Source: CAWDMN01 sp963803155 (GTDB lineage Bacteria; Acidobacteriota; Terriglobia; Versatilivoradales; Versatilivoraceae). From it: a stretch of 64,000 bases of DNA. The stretch covers positions 91,496 through 155,495 of the forward strand of contig CAWDMN010000049.1 of NCBI GenBank assembly GCA_963803155.1. The letters run 5' to 3'. The notes beneath the pieces are model-generated. The model saw only the letters and a program-made list of their open reading frames with translations. It had not been told where the DNA came from and made no database searches. Below are positions 26,170 through 34,861 of this stretch, piece after piece. Positions within the stretch are counted from its first letter, which is position 1; each line of letters begins with the position of its first letter. The position numbers and the translations under genes are program-made.

Positions 26170-26901
26170 ATGACAGACCATAATGTGAAAATGAAATATT
26201 TCAAAAATTCTCCATCAGAAGCGGGAGCCGGCAAAGCTTGGCTAATGCCTTTGGCTGGAGCCATCCTTTTAATTGGGCTGGCCGTGGGGAGCGCCTTTTT
26301 CCTGGTGAATCGTGGCAAAGAGGATAATTCCGCGGACGCAGGGGCCGCGGCGTTGCTCAGCAGTAAACCCGCGGTGACAACAGAGGGGTGGTCCAAAGGA
26401 AATCCTGCCGCCAAAGCAGTATTGGTGGAATTCGGTGATTTTCAATGCGGCTCTTGTGGAGCCACCCGCCCCCGGTTGGAAAAAGTAATGAAGAAATATT
26501 CCAATAATCTTCATCTGATTTTCAAACATTTTCCGCTCGATTCTAATCACAAGAATGCCATGATTGCCGCCCAGGCCGCAGAGGCGGCTGGACGGCAATT
26601 TAAATTTTGGGAAATGTACGACCAGCTCTTTATTCATCAAATCGAATGGTATAACGTTCCTGATCCTCTCACCTTTTTCCTGAAATATGCGGAGGCCATC
26701 CAGCTGGATATCAACCGCTTTCGGCAGGATATTTGGGCCACTGACATACAAGAGAAAATTTATCGGGATAAATTTGAAGGACAACAATTGAACGTCAGTT
26801 CCGTCCCTACTTTTTTCCTGAACGGAAAAGCTCTGCCTCCGGCGAAGAACGAAGATGATTTTGAATCCATGATTGCGGAGGGGATAAAAAAAGCCCAATG
26901 A
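26170..26901 (+). CDS. DsbA-family thiol oxidoreductase, membrane-anchored
   Basis: A 243-residue protein with one N-terminal membrane span (about 25-46) and a periplasmic thioredoxin-fold domain. The active site is FQCGSCGATRP (Cys93, Cys96), an inserted helical domain follows, and the cis-proline loop VSSVPTFFLNG is present. It should form or shuffle disulfides in exported proteins. Its stop overlaps the start of the VKOR gene by four bases (ATGA), so the two are translationally coupled and form an oxidant/re-oxidant pair, as seen in many bacteria that lack DsbB. Confidence 0.92.
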   Translation: MTDHNVKMKYFKNSPSEAGAGKAWLMPLAGAILLIGLAVGSAFFLVNRGKEDNSADAGAAALLSSKPAVTTEGWSKGNPAAKAVLVEFGDFQCGSCGATRPRLEKVMKKYSNNLHLIFKHFPLDSNHKNAMIAAQAAEAAGRQFKFWEMYDQLFIHQIEWYNVPDPLTFFLKYAEAIQLDINRFRQDIWATDIQEKIYRDKFEGQQLNVSSVPTFFLNGKALPPAKNEDDFESMIAEGIKKAQ

Positions 26902-27350
26902 AAAAGGAAAGGCTGGCAGGAGGATTACTGGCTGGATTTGCCTTTTTGGGGATGATGGATTCCGCTTATGTGGGAATCAAGAGCCTGAGCCAAGCTATTC
27001 TTCCTTGCACCATCACTCATGGATGTGAAGAGGTCTTGAACAGCCCTTATGCGCGTTTTGCCGGGTTCTCGATTGCTTGGCTTGGATTAGCTTATTACGC
27101 GCTGATTTGCATCGCGGGGGTCTTTGCTTTTTCCGGATATCCCCGCATTTTGCGGCTCAGCCTCGCTCCCGCGGCCATGGCTTTTTTGTTCACCTTGGGA
27201 TTAATCTATCTTCAGGCGTTTGTCATTCATGCCTTTTGTGATTACTGTTTATTATCGGCTTCAATGTCGGCCTTGATTTTGATGGTCCATTTAATTTGCC
27301 GGCCATGGAAGAATCCCAATTCAGCCGTTGTGGCAAAGGTTACTTCCTAG
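26898..27350 (+). CDS. vitamin K epoxide reductase (VKOR) family protein
   Basis: A 150-residue, four-helix membrane protein of the VKOR family, which re-oxidises DsbA-like proteins using quinones. Both conserved Cys pairs are present: Cys37/Cys43 in the periplasmic loop (LPCTITHGCEEVLNSPYARF) and the active-site pair CDYC (Cys114, Cys117) in the last helix. No thioredoxin domain is fused, so its partner is the DsbA-like protein encoded immediately upstream with ATGA overlap. This pair replaces a DsbA-DsbB system. Confidence 0.93.
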   Translation: MKKERLAGGLLAGFAFLGMMDSAYVGIKSLSQAILPCTITHGCEEVLNSPYARFAGFSIAWLGLAYYALICIAGVFAFSGYPRILRLSLAPAAMAFLFTLGLIYLQAFVIHAFCDYCLLSASMSALILMVHLICRPWKNPNSAVVAKVTS

Positions 27351-27430
27351 ATGTATCATGGGCGGGGGAAATGCTGAGACTGCGCAATCGAGAGTCAAGT
27401 TTATTCCCCCTTTGAAGGGGGATTTTGCCG

Positions 27431-27549
27431 GCATAGTGGGCACAACAAGACAATGAAAATGGGATGATGGAGGCGGCCTGCCCTCGGGCCGTCCGAACAA
27501 TATTGGCAAACTCAGACGGGATAAGGGCACCCCGCCTCCATCCACGCTA
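27431..27549 (+). repeat. CATGCCAGC/ACAACAAGA dispersed repeat, copy 2
   Basis: Shares CACAACAAGA, GGGATGATGGAGGCGGCCTG, TTGGCAAACTCAGACGGG and CCGCCTCCATCCACGCTATT with 40284-40409. GATGGAGGCGG and CCGCCTCCATC form an inverted pair. Ends about 17 bp before the sugar isomerase start codon. Confidence 0.85.
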
Positions 27550-27566
27550 TTATCTTAGGAGGCATC

Positions 27567-28490
27567 ATGATAATTAATCGTCGGGGATTTTTGGGAACAG
27601 CCGGAGTGGCGGCAGCCGCATGGCGCATGGAACAGGAGATATGGGCAGCCGGGAATTCGACATTGCGCGTAGGGATGTGCGATTGGAATTTGGGGAAAAT
27701 GTGCGATCCCAACGATATTCCGAAAGCCAAAGACGCGCACTTAAATGGGATTCAAGTGACCGTTGGCATTGGCCCTGGCTACATGTTGCTTCGTCAAAAA
27801 GCAATGCGGCAAAAGTATCTCGATTTGGGCAAACAATATGGGATCTCATTCCCCTCCGTGGCCATCGGGATACTCAACGAAATTCCGCTGAAATCCGAAC
27901 CGCAAGCGGCCGTGTATGTTATTGACGCCCTAGAAGCCGCCAAGGCTCTGGGGTCAGCCAACATTTTGATGGCTTTCTTCGGGAAAGGAGATTTGAGGGT
28001 ACAAGGGCCGGATGGAAGGTATAAGAATACCAGCTCGGGACCTTTCAAATCTTATGAGCTGGAGGCCGCCGGGGTGGCAAAAGTCGTGGCCGCCCTGAAG
28101 GAAATTGCGCCCCGTGCCGAAGAATTAGGGATTGCCCTGGGATTTGAAAACACGCTCACGGCCGCGCAGAATTTGGAGATCATCAACCAAGTGGGTTCTC
28201 CCATGTTACAGGTATATTATGATGTCGGGAATTCCACGGAGTACGGTTATGATGTTCCAGCGGAGATTAAATTGCTCGGGAATCGCCGGATTTGCGAAAT
28301 TCACCTGAAGGATTGGCGCACGCCTATTCTGGGATCCGCAGAAGGGGCCGTAAAGTTCCCGCCGATTGTAGAAGCCTGCAAAGCAATTGGCTACAACAAG
28401 TGGTTCGTCTTGGAAACCAGCGGCCGGAAAGGCAAATTCATTGAAGACACGCGCACCAATGTGGCTTTTGCGCAAAAGACTTTTGCCTGA
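27567..28490 (+). CDS. Tat-exported sugar phosphate isomerase/epimerase family protein
   Basis: A 307-residue xylose-isomerase-like TIM-barrel protein. The twin-arginine signal NRRGFLGTAGVAAAAW is at residues 4-19. Barrel motifs include LGSANILMAFFGKGDL, LGIALGFENTL (metal-ligand Glu), YYDVGNSTEYGYD (metal-ligand Asp) and EIHLKDW (His/Asp), then FVLETSG at the end. These give the four metal-binding positions of the family. The exported enzyme probably isomerises a free sugar or keto-sugar. A repeat copy directly upstream is shared with the second isomerase gene at 40491. Confidence 0.88.
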   Translation: MIINRRGFLGTAGVAAAAWRMEQEIWAAGNSTLRVGMCDWNLGKMCDPNDIPKAKDAHLNGIQVTVGIGPGYMLLRQKAMRQKYLDLGKQYGISFPSVAIGILNEIPLKSEPQAAVYVIDALEAAKALGSANILMAFFGKGDLRVQGPDGRYKNTSSGPFKSYELEAAGVAKVVAALKEIAPRAEELGIALGFENTLTAAQNLEIINQVGSPMLQVYYDVGNSTEYGYDVPAEIKLLGNRRICEIHLKDWRTPILGSAEGAVKFPPIVEACKAIGYNKWFVLETSGRKGKFIEDTRTNVAFAQKTFA

Positions 28491-28525
28491 AGGAACTCAG
28501 AGGTGGAACGCGCGCGCGGTCGGAC

Positions 28526-30073
28526 CTACGGATTTGATTCGCCGCGTTCCTGAATTCTCCCCTCCACCTGAGGCGCAATTTCCTGGGCCGACAGAATGGC
28601 GTTCATGACCGTGTCGGGCACTACGGGCCCCTCGATCGGCGTGACCAGAAAATTGAGATTCATCAGCATCCGGTACCCGTCACCGCCTTCGGTCAGGTAG
28701 CTGTTCGTGGCGAGTGAATATCTTTTCCCCTCCTCCAACGGTTTATCCTGAATCAAGATTTTTAACAGCCGATTGCCAACCGGACGCCGGGAATCATAGA
28801 CAATCTGCATGCCGGAAATGAGCGGAAAACGCCCGGCCTCCCTTCCTTCCGCAATTCGGGAGAGCCCATGTTCCAGCGCCTGGCGCAGGATTCCGCCGCT
28901 GATTTCCATCTTCACCAGATGGTTTTCGAAAGGCAGCATGGAGAGCACGTCCCGGCGTGTCAACACTCCCGGCCCGTACGTCCGATTGGAACGAACCGAG
29001 CCGCTGTTCAGCAGGGCCACATCGGCCTGCATTTTTGCCCTGAAAATATCCGCCAGGAGATTTCCCAAATTTGTTTCCCGGTTGCGTAAGATGGATTGGC
29101 GGGCTTCCAATTGGACACTGGTTTTCCCGATGGGGCGATCCAATTCCGCGGACAAAGTCTTTTCGAATTCGGCCAAAGGAGCGGCCACCGCCGGATCTTC
29201 AGGTATGTTGGAATCCACGGGCAGAGCTGCCCAATCCATGCTTTCGATTTTGCCTTCCGGGAGTCTCACCATCAAATCGATCCGGCCAAGATCCCTCGCG
29301 TCCGATCCCCATTTCAAAATCGGAGTCTTCCCCGAAAGAGACTGCAGCAGGGTATGCTCATGGCCGCCCATGATGAGATCGATGTCCGCACTGCGGGCCA
29401 AGCGTTTGTCTTCACTCATGTTCAGATGAGTGACGGCAATGATAATCCGCGCACCCTCCTGTCTCATTTGCGGCACCAGACGGGAGGCAGTCTCCAGCGG
29501 AGAGCGGAACTCCAGCAGCGGACCCGGCTTGGAGTTGGCCGGGGTGTCCGAGGTGACTAATCCGATGATTCCGATTTTGACTCCTCCAATATCTCGAATG
29601 ATGTAAGGAATTGCCGTGCCAAAGAGTTTGCCGGTATTTTTATTTACTACGTTGGCGGCCAGCCAGACAAAGTGAGATTCCTTCATCCGCTGGAGCAGGA
29701 CATCATCTCCGAAATCAAATTCATGATTTCCAAAGGTGGCATAATCCAGTCCCACCAAGTTCCAAGCCGTAATCATTTGGCGTCCCTTGAAAATACTCGA
29801 GGCCACTGAGGGGGAAATAGTATCTCCTGCCAGAATGAAAAGCGTATTGGGAGATTCCTGCCTGATTTTTTTGACCATGGTTCCCACACGGCCCATTCCG
29901 CCCCGTTTCCCGTCATCCACTGGCATGATTTGATAGACATCATTGAGTTGGAGAAGAGTAATGCGAACCAGATCGGCGGCGTAAGCCCCCTGGGAGAAAA
30001 TCGAAGATAGCGTGAAAATCAGGACCAATATCACGAAACGAAAGGGAAATGATTTTCCATAATTCGAATTCAT
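28526..30073 (-). CDS. 5'-nucleotidase/UshA-like metallophosphatase
   Basis: A 515-residue exported bifunctional-type nucleotidase. The signal peptide ends near AYA-A (residue 32). The metallophosphoesterase domain carries LLQLNDVYQI, LAGDTISPS, TFGNHEFDFG, IIAVTHLNMSED and MGGHEHTLL. The C-terminal nucleotidase domain carries LNSGSVRSNRTYGPGVLTRR and TNSYLTEGGDGYRML. The first motif reads NDVY rather than NDxH, a variant of the metal site that I believe recurs in one subgroup. It would release phosphate and nucleosides from nucleotides in the periplasm. Convergent with the isomerase gene. Confidence 0.92.
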   Translation of the reverse strand: MNSNYGKSFPFRFVILVLIFTLSSIFSQGAYAADLVRITLLQLNDVYQIMPVDDGKRGGMGRVGTMVKKIRQESPNTLFILAGDTISPSVASSIFKGRQMITAWNLVGLDYATFGNHEFDFGDDVLLQRMKESHFVWLAANVVNKNTGKLFGTAIPYIIRDIGGVKIGIIGLVTSDTPANSKPGPLLEFRSPLETASRLVPQMRQEGARIIIAVTHLNMSEDKRLARSADIDLIMGGHEHTLLQSLSGKTPILKWGSDARDLGRIDLMVRLPEGKIESMDWAALPVDSNIPEDPAVAAPLAEFEKTLSAELDRPIGKTSVQLEARQSILRNRETNLGNLLADIFRAKMQADVALLNSGSVRSNRTYGPGVLTRRDVLSMLPFENHLVKMEISGGILRQALEHGLSRIAEGREAGRFPLISGMQIVYDSRRPVGNRLLKILIQDKPLEEGKRYSLATNSYLTEGGDGYRMLMNLNFLVTPIEGPVVPDTVMNAILSAQEIAPQVEGRIQERGESNP

Positions 30074-30225
30074 TCAGCCAATCTCCTAGCCTTAAGAATG
30101 ATTTCAAGATCAATCTTTCAGATATCCCCAGAGCTGTCAAGGATGGAGTGCAACCCTTTTCGAGTTTGACTCATCTTGCTGCATTGGCTACACTCTTAAG
30201 GTTATCTGGAAGGGGTTGTTCGATC

Positions 30226-31008
30226 ATGTTCAGACTAAGACGAATTCGACCGATGGTGATGTTGGCGGGAACGATTGGAATGTGGTGGACTTCTCCCTCC
30301 TTGGCACAAAATGATTATTTGGCGGAATCGGAACTCAAAGCCAAGGAGATGCTTCAAAATACTATTCAGGCGTTGGGCGGGGAAGCCTACCTCAAGATGA
30401 CGGATATGACCCGCAGTGGCAAAGCCTATCAGCTGAAAGACGAAAATTTGAGAGGCCTTACTCGGGTGACGATCCTGGATAAGTTTCCCGATAAAACCCG
30501 CACCGAATACGATAATCAGAATATCGTCTATGTCAATGTGGGCGACAAAGGCTCGAAGATTGAGTATAAAAATGTGAAAGACCAAACCAGCGCCGAATTG
30601 GAAGATTTTTTGGCTGGCCGGAAACATAATCTGGATTACATCTTGAGAGTGCGGTTGAAAGAGGAGGGGATGCGCTTCCGCCACTTGGGGAAGAGCCGGA
30701 TCGATCTGGATGAGGCCGAAGGAGTACAACTCATCGATAAAACTGGCGACAAAGTCAGGATTTTTGTCAGCGCCACTACTTGGCTCCCTCTAAAAATGGA
30801 ATTTCAAACTCCCGGACGGGGGAATCGTTGGACCTCCGACGATGAACGGTTTTATTACAGCTATCACACCATCTCGGGGATTCAAGTCCCTTTCGGGATC
30901 GTGCGCAACACGAATGGGTACAAAGTCTCAGAATTTCGCTTTGAAGAAGTCCAAGTCGATACAGGTTTGTCCGACGCGATTTTTCAGCCTGTACATAGGA
31001 AAAAATAA
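30226..31008 (+). CDS. exported LolA/outer-membrane-lipoprotein-sorting-like protein
   Basis: A 260-residue secreted protein. The ATG at 30226, preceded by GGAAGGGG, gives a signal peptide ending at SLAQ; the frame is open upstream but overlaps the divergent nucleotidase start. The mature part begins with a helix (ESELKAKEMLQNTIQALGGE) followed by a long beta-rich region. I compare this with LolA-like or DUF4292-type half-barrels that bind lipid, but the match is only by pattern. Its TAA is immediately followed by the hslV ATG, so it is probably co-transcribed with hslVU. Confidence 0.65.
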   Translation: MFRLRRIRPMVMLAGTIGMWWTSPSLAQNDYLAESELKAKEMLQNTIQALGGEAYLKMTDMTRSGKAYQLKDENLRGLTRVTILDKFPDKTRTEYDNQNIVYVNVGDKGSKIEYKNVKDQTSAELEDFLAGRKHNLDYILRVRLKEEGMRFRHLGKSRIDLDEAEGVQLIDKTGDKVRIFVSATTWLPLKMEFQTPGRGNRWTSDDERFYYSYHTISGIQVPFGIVRNTNGYKVSEFRFEEVQVDTGLSDAIFQPVHRKK

Positions 31009-31566
31009 ATGCGAAAACCAGAAAAACAGCGCATCAGAAGCACCACAGTCATATGTATCCGCAAGGATGGGCGGGTGGCCATGGCCGGAGACGGGCAGGT
31101 GACGATGGGGGAAACGGTGGTCAAGCAGGGGGCCAAAAAGATCCGCAGGCTTTACAATAATCAAATTCTCGCCGGCTTTGCCGGTTCCACCGCCGACGCT
31201 TTTGCCCTGTTCTCCCGTTTTGAGAGTAAGTTGGAAGAATTCCGCGGCAATTTGGCCCGTTCGGCTATCGAATTGGCCAAAGAGTGGCGCACCGACCGGG
31301 CCCTGCGCCACTTGCAGGCGCTGCTGGTGATTGCCGACAAAGAGAAAACTTTTTTACTGAGCGGCAATGGAGATTTAATTGAACCTGACGACGGAATTGT
31401 CGCCATCGGGTCGGGGGGCCCTTTCGCGCTGGCCGCGGCAAGAGCTCTGTTGAATCATTCCGCCCTTTCGGCCCGCGAGATTGCCAGTGAGGCAATGAAT
31501 ATCGCGGGCAATATCTGCATTTTTACAAATTTATCAATTGCGGTGGAAGAATTGGAGCAGGGTTGA
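31009..31566 (+). CDS. hslV: HslV, ATP-dependent protease peptidase subunit
   Basis: A 185-residue proteasome-like peptidase that forms the HslVU (ClpQY) protease with HslU. The catalytic N-terminal Thr is in RSTTVICI (Thr12), so an 11-residue leader must be removed; E. coli HslV removes only Met. Other family motifs are AMAGDGQVTMG, KKIRRLYNN.ILAGFAGSTA, DRALRHLQALLVI and AIGSGGPFALAAARAL. It starts directly after the preceding stop codon and hslU follows 98 bp later; that gap holds a small hairpin, CAGTGTC/GACACTG (31581-31606). Confidence 0.96.
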   Translation: MRKPEKQRIRSTTVICIRKDGRVAMAGDGQVTMGETVVKQGAKKIRRLYNNQILAGFAGSTADAFALFSRFESKLEEFRGNLARSAIELAKEWRTDRALRHLQALLVIADKEKTFLLSGNGDLIEPDDGIVAIGSGGPFALAAARALLNHSALSAREIASEAMNIAGNICIFTNLSIAVEELEQG

Positions 31567-31664
31567 CTTACAGGGACCGTCAGTGTCAAAGCCCCATCAG
31601 ACACTGGACGCCTGATGCCTGACACCTCTAAAAAATTTTCCCTTCCACCTGGCATAGAGGACTC

Positions 31665-33062
31665 ATGGTAATTTATCTTCCTGATGCGATGTCTGAAATT
31701 CCCGCTGAAGAGGACCTTACACCTCGGCAAATTGTGGAGGAACTTGACAAATATGTGGTAGGCCAGAAACAGGCCAAACGGGCAGTGGCGGTGGCCTTGC
31801 GCAACCGCATCCGGCGGCAGAAACTGCCGGAAGATTTAGCGGAAGAGGTTCTGCCCAAGAACATCATCATGATCGGACCCACCGGAGTGGGAAAAACCGA
31901 AATTGCCCGGCGTCTCTCCCGGCTGACCTATTCCCCTTTTCTCAAGGTGGAAGCCTCCAAATTCACCGAAGTGGGCTATGTCGGCAGGGATGTGGAGTCC
32001 ATGATCCGTGACTTGGTGGAAATTTCCATTGACATGGTGCGGGAGGAAAAGCTCGAAGAAGTAGGCGAAAAAGCCGAACAAAATGCTGAAGAACGGGTTC
32101 TTGATTTGCTGCTTCCCCCGACTACTGTTGCCGCCAAAACCTCCGAACCGGCCGAGGATAGCGCGCAGTCGCAGGAGACCTTTCAGAAGACACGTGAAAA
32201 ATTGCGGGCCCAGCTTAGGGATGGCAAGTTGGATGACCGGATTGTGGAACTCGATGTGCGGGAAAAAGCATCCCCTTCCTTCGAAATCATCACAAATGCC
32301 GGGGTTGAGGAGATGGACATCAATTTGAAGGATATGATTCCCGGTCTCTTCGGACAAAAAACCCGCAAACGGAAGATGAAGGTAGTAGAGGCGATGGAAT
32401 ATCTCATTCAGGAAGAGGAGCAGAAACTGGTCGACATGGATCAGGTGACTCGGATCGCCGTGGACCGGGTGGAGCAGAATGGAATCATCTTCCTGGATGA
32501 AGTCGACAAAATTGCGGGCCGAGAGTCCGGACATGGTCCCGATGTTAGCCGGGAAGGGGTCCAGCGCGACATCCTTCCCATCGTGGAAGGGACCACCGTC
32601 AACACTCGTTACGGATTTGTCCAGACCGATCACATCCTCTTCATCGCGGCCGGAGCCTTTCACGTCAGTAAACCTTCCGACCTGATCCCGGAATTGCAGG
32701 GCCGATTTCCCATTCGCGTAGAACTCGAGCCGCTCACCGTCGATGATTTTGTCCGCATTCTCACGGAGCCCAAGAACGCGCTCATCAAGCAATATACCGG
32801 CTTGTTGGGGACCGACGGGATTGAGCTGAATTTTATTGACGATGGAATCCGGGAGATTGCCCGCTATGCGGCTCTCGTGAATGAACGGACCGAAAACATC
32901 GGCGCCCGGCGGTTGCATACCATTATGGAAAAGCTGCTGGATGAAGTCTCATTTGAGGGGCCGGACCTGAAAGAAAAAAATGTGACCATCGATGCGGCTT
33001 ATGTCCGCAATATGCTGGAATCGATTGTCAAGGATCAGGATCTTAGCCGATACATCCTCTGA
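31665..33062 (+). CDS. hslU: HslU, ATPase subunit of HslVU protease
   Basis: A 465-residue AAA+ unfoldase. N-terminal LTPRQIVEELDKYVVGQKQA is the family signature. Walker A is GPTGVGKTE, the pore loop is in EVGYVGRDVES, the I-domain spans about 120-230, Walker B is GIIFLDEVDKIA, sensor regions follow, and the C-terminal tail DLSRYIL is the part that docks into HslV to activate it. AGAGG precedes the ATG at 31665. Works in cytoplasmic protein quality control with the adjacent hslV. Confidence 0.97.
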   Translation: MVIYLPDAMSEIPAEEDLTPRQIVEELDKYVVGQKQAKRAVAVALRNRIRRQKLPEDLAEEVLPKNIIMIGPTGVGKTEIARRLSRLTYSPFLKVEASKFTEVGYVGRDVESMIRDLVEISIDMVREEKLEEVGEKAEQNAEERVLDLLLPPTTVAAKTSEPAEDSAQSQETFQKTREKLRAQLRDGKLDDRIVELDVREKASPSFEIITNAGVEEMDINLKDMIPGLFGQKTRKRKMKVVEAMEYLIQEEEQKLVDMDQVTRIAVDRVEQNGIIFLDEVDKIAGRESGHGPDVSREGVQRDILPIVEGTTVNTRYGFVQTDHILFIAAGAFHVSKPSDLIPELQGRFPIRVELEPLTVDDFVRILTEPKNALIKQYTGLLGTDGIELNFIDDGIREIARYAALVNERTENIGARRLHTIMEKLLDEVSFEGPDLKEKNVTIDAAYVRNMLESIVKDQDLSRYIL

Positions 33063-33109
33063 CGGGACTTCATCCCGGTTTATGGGATGGGACGATCGTA
33101 GAAGTCCCG
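33063..33109. terminator. nested hairpin downstream of hslU
   Basis: Outer stem CGGGACTTC/GAAGTCCCG and inner stem CATCCC/GGGATG begin one base after the hslU stop codon. There is no T run, so it may stabilise the mRNA 3' end or need a termination factor rather than act as a classic terminator. Confidence 0.5.
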
Positions 33110-33314
33110 ACATTGCCAGCATCATCGAGTAATTTGGCTCAAAGTTCCAGGCCGGAGACATTTTTATCGAGCAATGATTGCCGTTGGGCATTTTGGTGCG
33201 AAAGAGGGAACTCGCGTGAAATTTGGCCAAATGCAGCTTGATGTATTACGCGCTTAAGGGCTAAAGCATCCTTCCCGAATTATCCACGTATCAACTTATT
33301 TACGGACGGCCTTT

Positions 33315-34406
33315 TTGAAACGACAAAGCTCAAGCTCTTTTTTTCGATGGATTGGTTTTTTTCTGCCGGTTCTCTTAGGGTTGTCTGGCTGTGGTAATGT
33401 GGGCGATCCCCAGCCTCCCTGGGTACGGATCCCTCAAAAGGTGTCAGACCTCTCCGCCACGCAGATAGGCAGTCGAATCTCCTTGGCTTTCTCCCTACCC
33501 AAATTCAACACCGATGGATCTTCAGCCCCCCCCATCGGCCGGGTGGAGATATACAAGCTGAGCACTGCCATGCCGGTTGAACTCCCACTGCCATTCAAAC
33601 AATTCGAAAAACAGGCCCAACTGTTTCGCACGCTCCCCGCCTCTTCTTTGCCGGAAAGTTCCGATCGGAAAATGACCTTGGAAGACTCTTTGCCGCCGGA
33701 GAAAATAACCGCTGACGGCGGACCTCTGGTCACTTACGCTGTTCGGATTTTCAGCCGGAAAAACCAATCGGCGGGTTACTCGAACCTGGTTTCTCTGCAG
33801 TTGGCGCCGGAACTGTTTACTCCCGGGGACTTTCATCTCTTGGAAATTGGCGAAAAATTTATTCGAATTGGATGGAAACCGCCCACGGAGGTGTCTTTGG
33901 AAGCTGCTTCAAAGGTAAAATTTAGGGTTTATCGATCCACTGTTCCCCATTCGGCCGCCCCCGAAATCTTAACTCCCGAACCCTTGGCGGTTGACCGGTT
34001 CGAAGACGCCAATTTCAATCTGGGCGCCACCTACTATTACTCAGTCACGACGGTCATGGAAACCGCCACGGGCTTGGCGATGAGCCAACCTACTCCCGAA
34101 CTCAAAGTGGTCAATATGGATTGCTATCCACCCCAGGTTCCCTCGGATTTGACGGCCATCAGCGACGGAAAAGTTGTCAGCTTGGTTTGGACTCCCAACA
34201 CGGAGGGCGATTTCGCCGGATACTGGATTTTCCGCAAAGAAGCCGCGGGCGAAGAAAAACGGTTGAATGAACAGTTGCTCACCTCGGCTGCTTTTACTGA
34301 TAAGGCGGTGGAGGCCGGGAAGAGTTATTCGTATCGGGTAAAAGCGGTGGATAAGAGTGGAAACGAAAGCGATTTTTCGCCGGAGGCCAGCGAAAAGGTG
34401 CAGTAG
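33315..34406 (+). CDS. lipoprotein with fibronectin type III domains
   Basis: A 363-residue predicted lipoprotein that starts at TTG. The signal ends with the lipobox LGLSGCG. The mature protein has three beta-sandwich blocks in the style of fibronectin type III domains: about 45-150 (SDLSATQIGSRISLAFSLPK), 160-255 (LLEIGEKFIRIGWKPP) and 265-363 (PSDLTAISDGKVVSLVWTPN to YSYRVKAVDKSGNESDFSPE). It probably presents a surface or periplasmic adhesion or binding module. No enzymatic domain. About 250 bp separate it from hslU. Confidence 0.85.
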   Translation: MKRQSSSSFFRWIGFFLPVLLGLSGCGNVGDPQPPWVRIPQKVSDLSATQIGSRISLAFSLPKFNTDGSSAPPIGRVEIYKLSTAMPVELPLPFKQFEKQAQLFRTLPASSLPESSDRKMTLEDSLPPEKITADGGPLVTYAVRIFSRKNQSAGYSNLVSLQLAPELFTPGDFHLLEIGEKFIRIGWKPPTEVSLEAASKVKFRVYRSTVPHSAAPEILTPEPLAVDRFEDANFNLGATYYYSVTTVMETATGLAMSQPTPELKVVNMDCYPPQVPSDLTAISDGKVVSLVWTPNTEGDFAGYWIFRKEAAGEEKRLNEQLLTSAAFTDKAVEAGKSYSYRVKAVDKSGNESDFSPEASEKVQ

Positions 34407-34475
34407 AGCCAGTTTTCAAATGGCGATCTCCATTACGCTGGCTCGAAGCAAATGCCCCGGATCTTGGCGCCTGCG

Positions 34476-34523
34476 TGTAGCGCAGACTCGCGCCTTTCAA
34501 CGAGTCCGCGGCTTTTAGCTGAG
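34476..34523. repeat. TTGTAGCGC hairpin repeat, partial copy B
   Basis: Left part only: TGTAGCGC, GACTC, GAGTCCGCGGCTTTTAGCTGAG. Matches the left ends of the elements at 5542 and 56615. Lies in the 455-bp gap (34407-34861) after the fibronectin lipoprotein. Confidence 0.55.
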
Positions 34524-34713
34524 TGCCGGCAGGGCACATTGTCGGCCAGGGAAAATGCCGCGGAGCCAAAAAGCGACTTCGCGCGATGGTCTTTTTGTGC
34601 GCCACTTTTAATGCACTCAATGGCCGTTCGTTCATTTGTCGTAACTGCTCGGATCCTCGCGTGAATGGTAGCCACGGTGAGCGTTTTCAAGCGAGCCGTG
34701 GGCTTTTGGCAGG

Positions 34714-34775
34714 GTGGCCAGGCTCCACGCATCGTAAAATGCAATCAGCGTGGCCGCCACACGGCGGCGCTGAGT
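34714..34775. repeat. GTGGCCA repeat, copy 2
   Basis: GTGGCCAGGCTCCACGC, TCGTAAAAT and TCAGCGTGGC follow in the same order as at 18723-18787. Confidence 0.6.
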
Positions 34776-34861
34776 AGTTGTCATTTGTCATACATGGAAA
34801 GGATCGGAACTGAAGACAGTGAAACCCTTTGTGGTTTCGATCTTTTAGTTCTGCACAAAAA

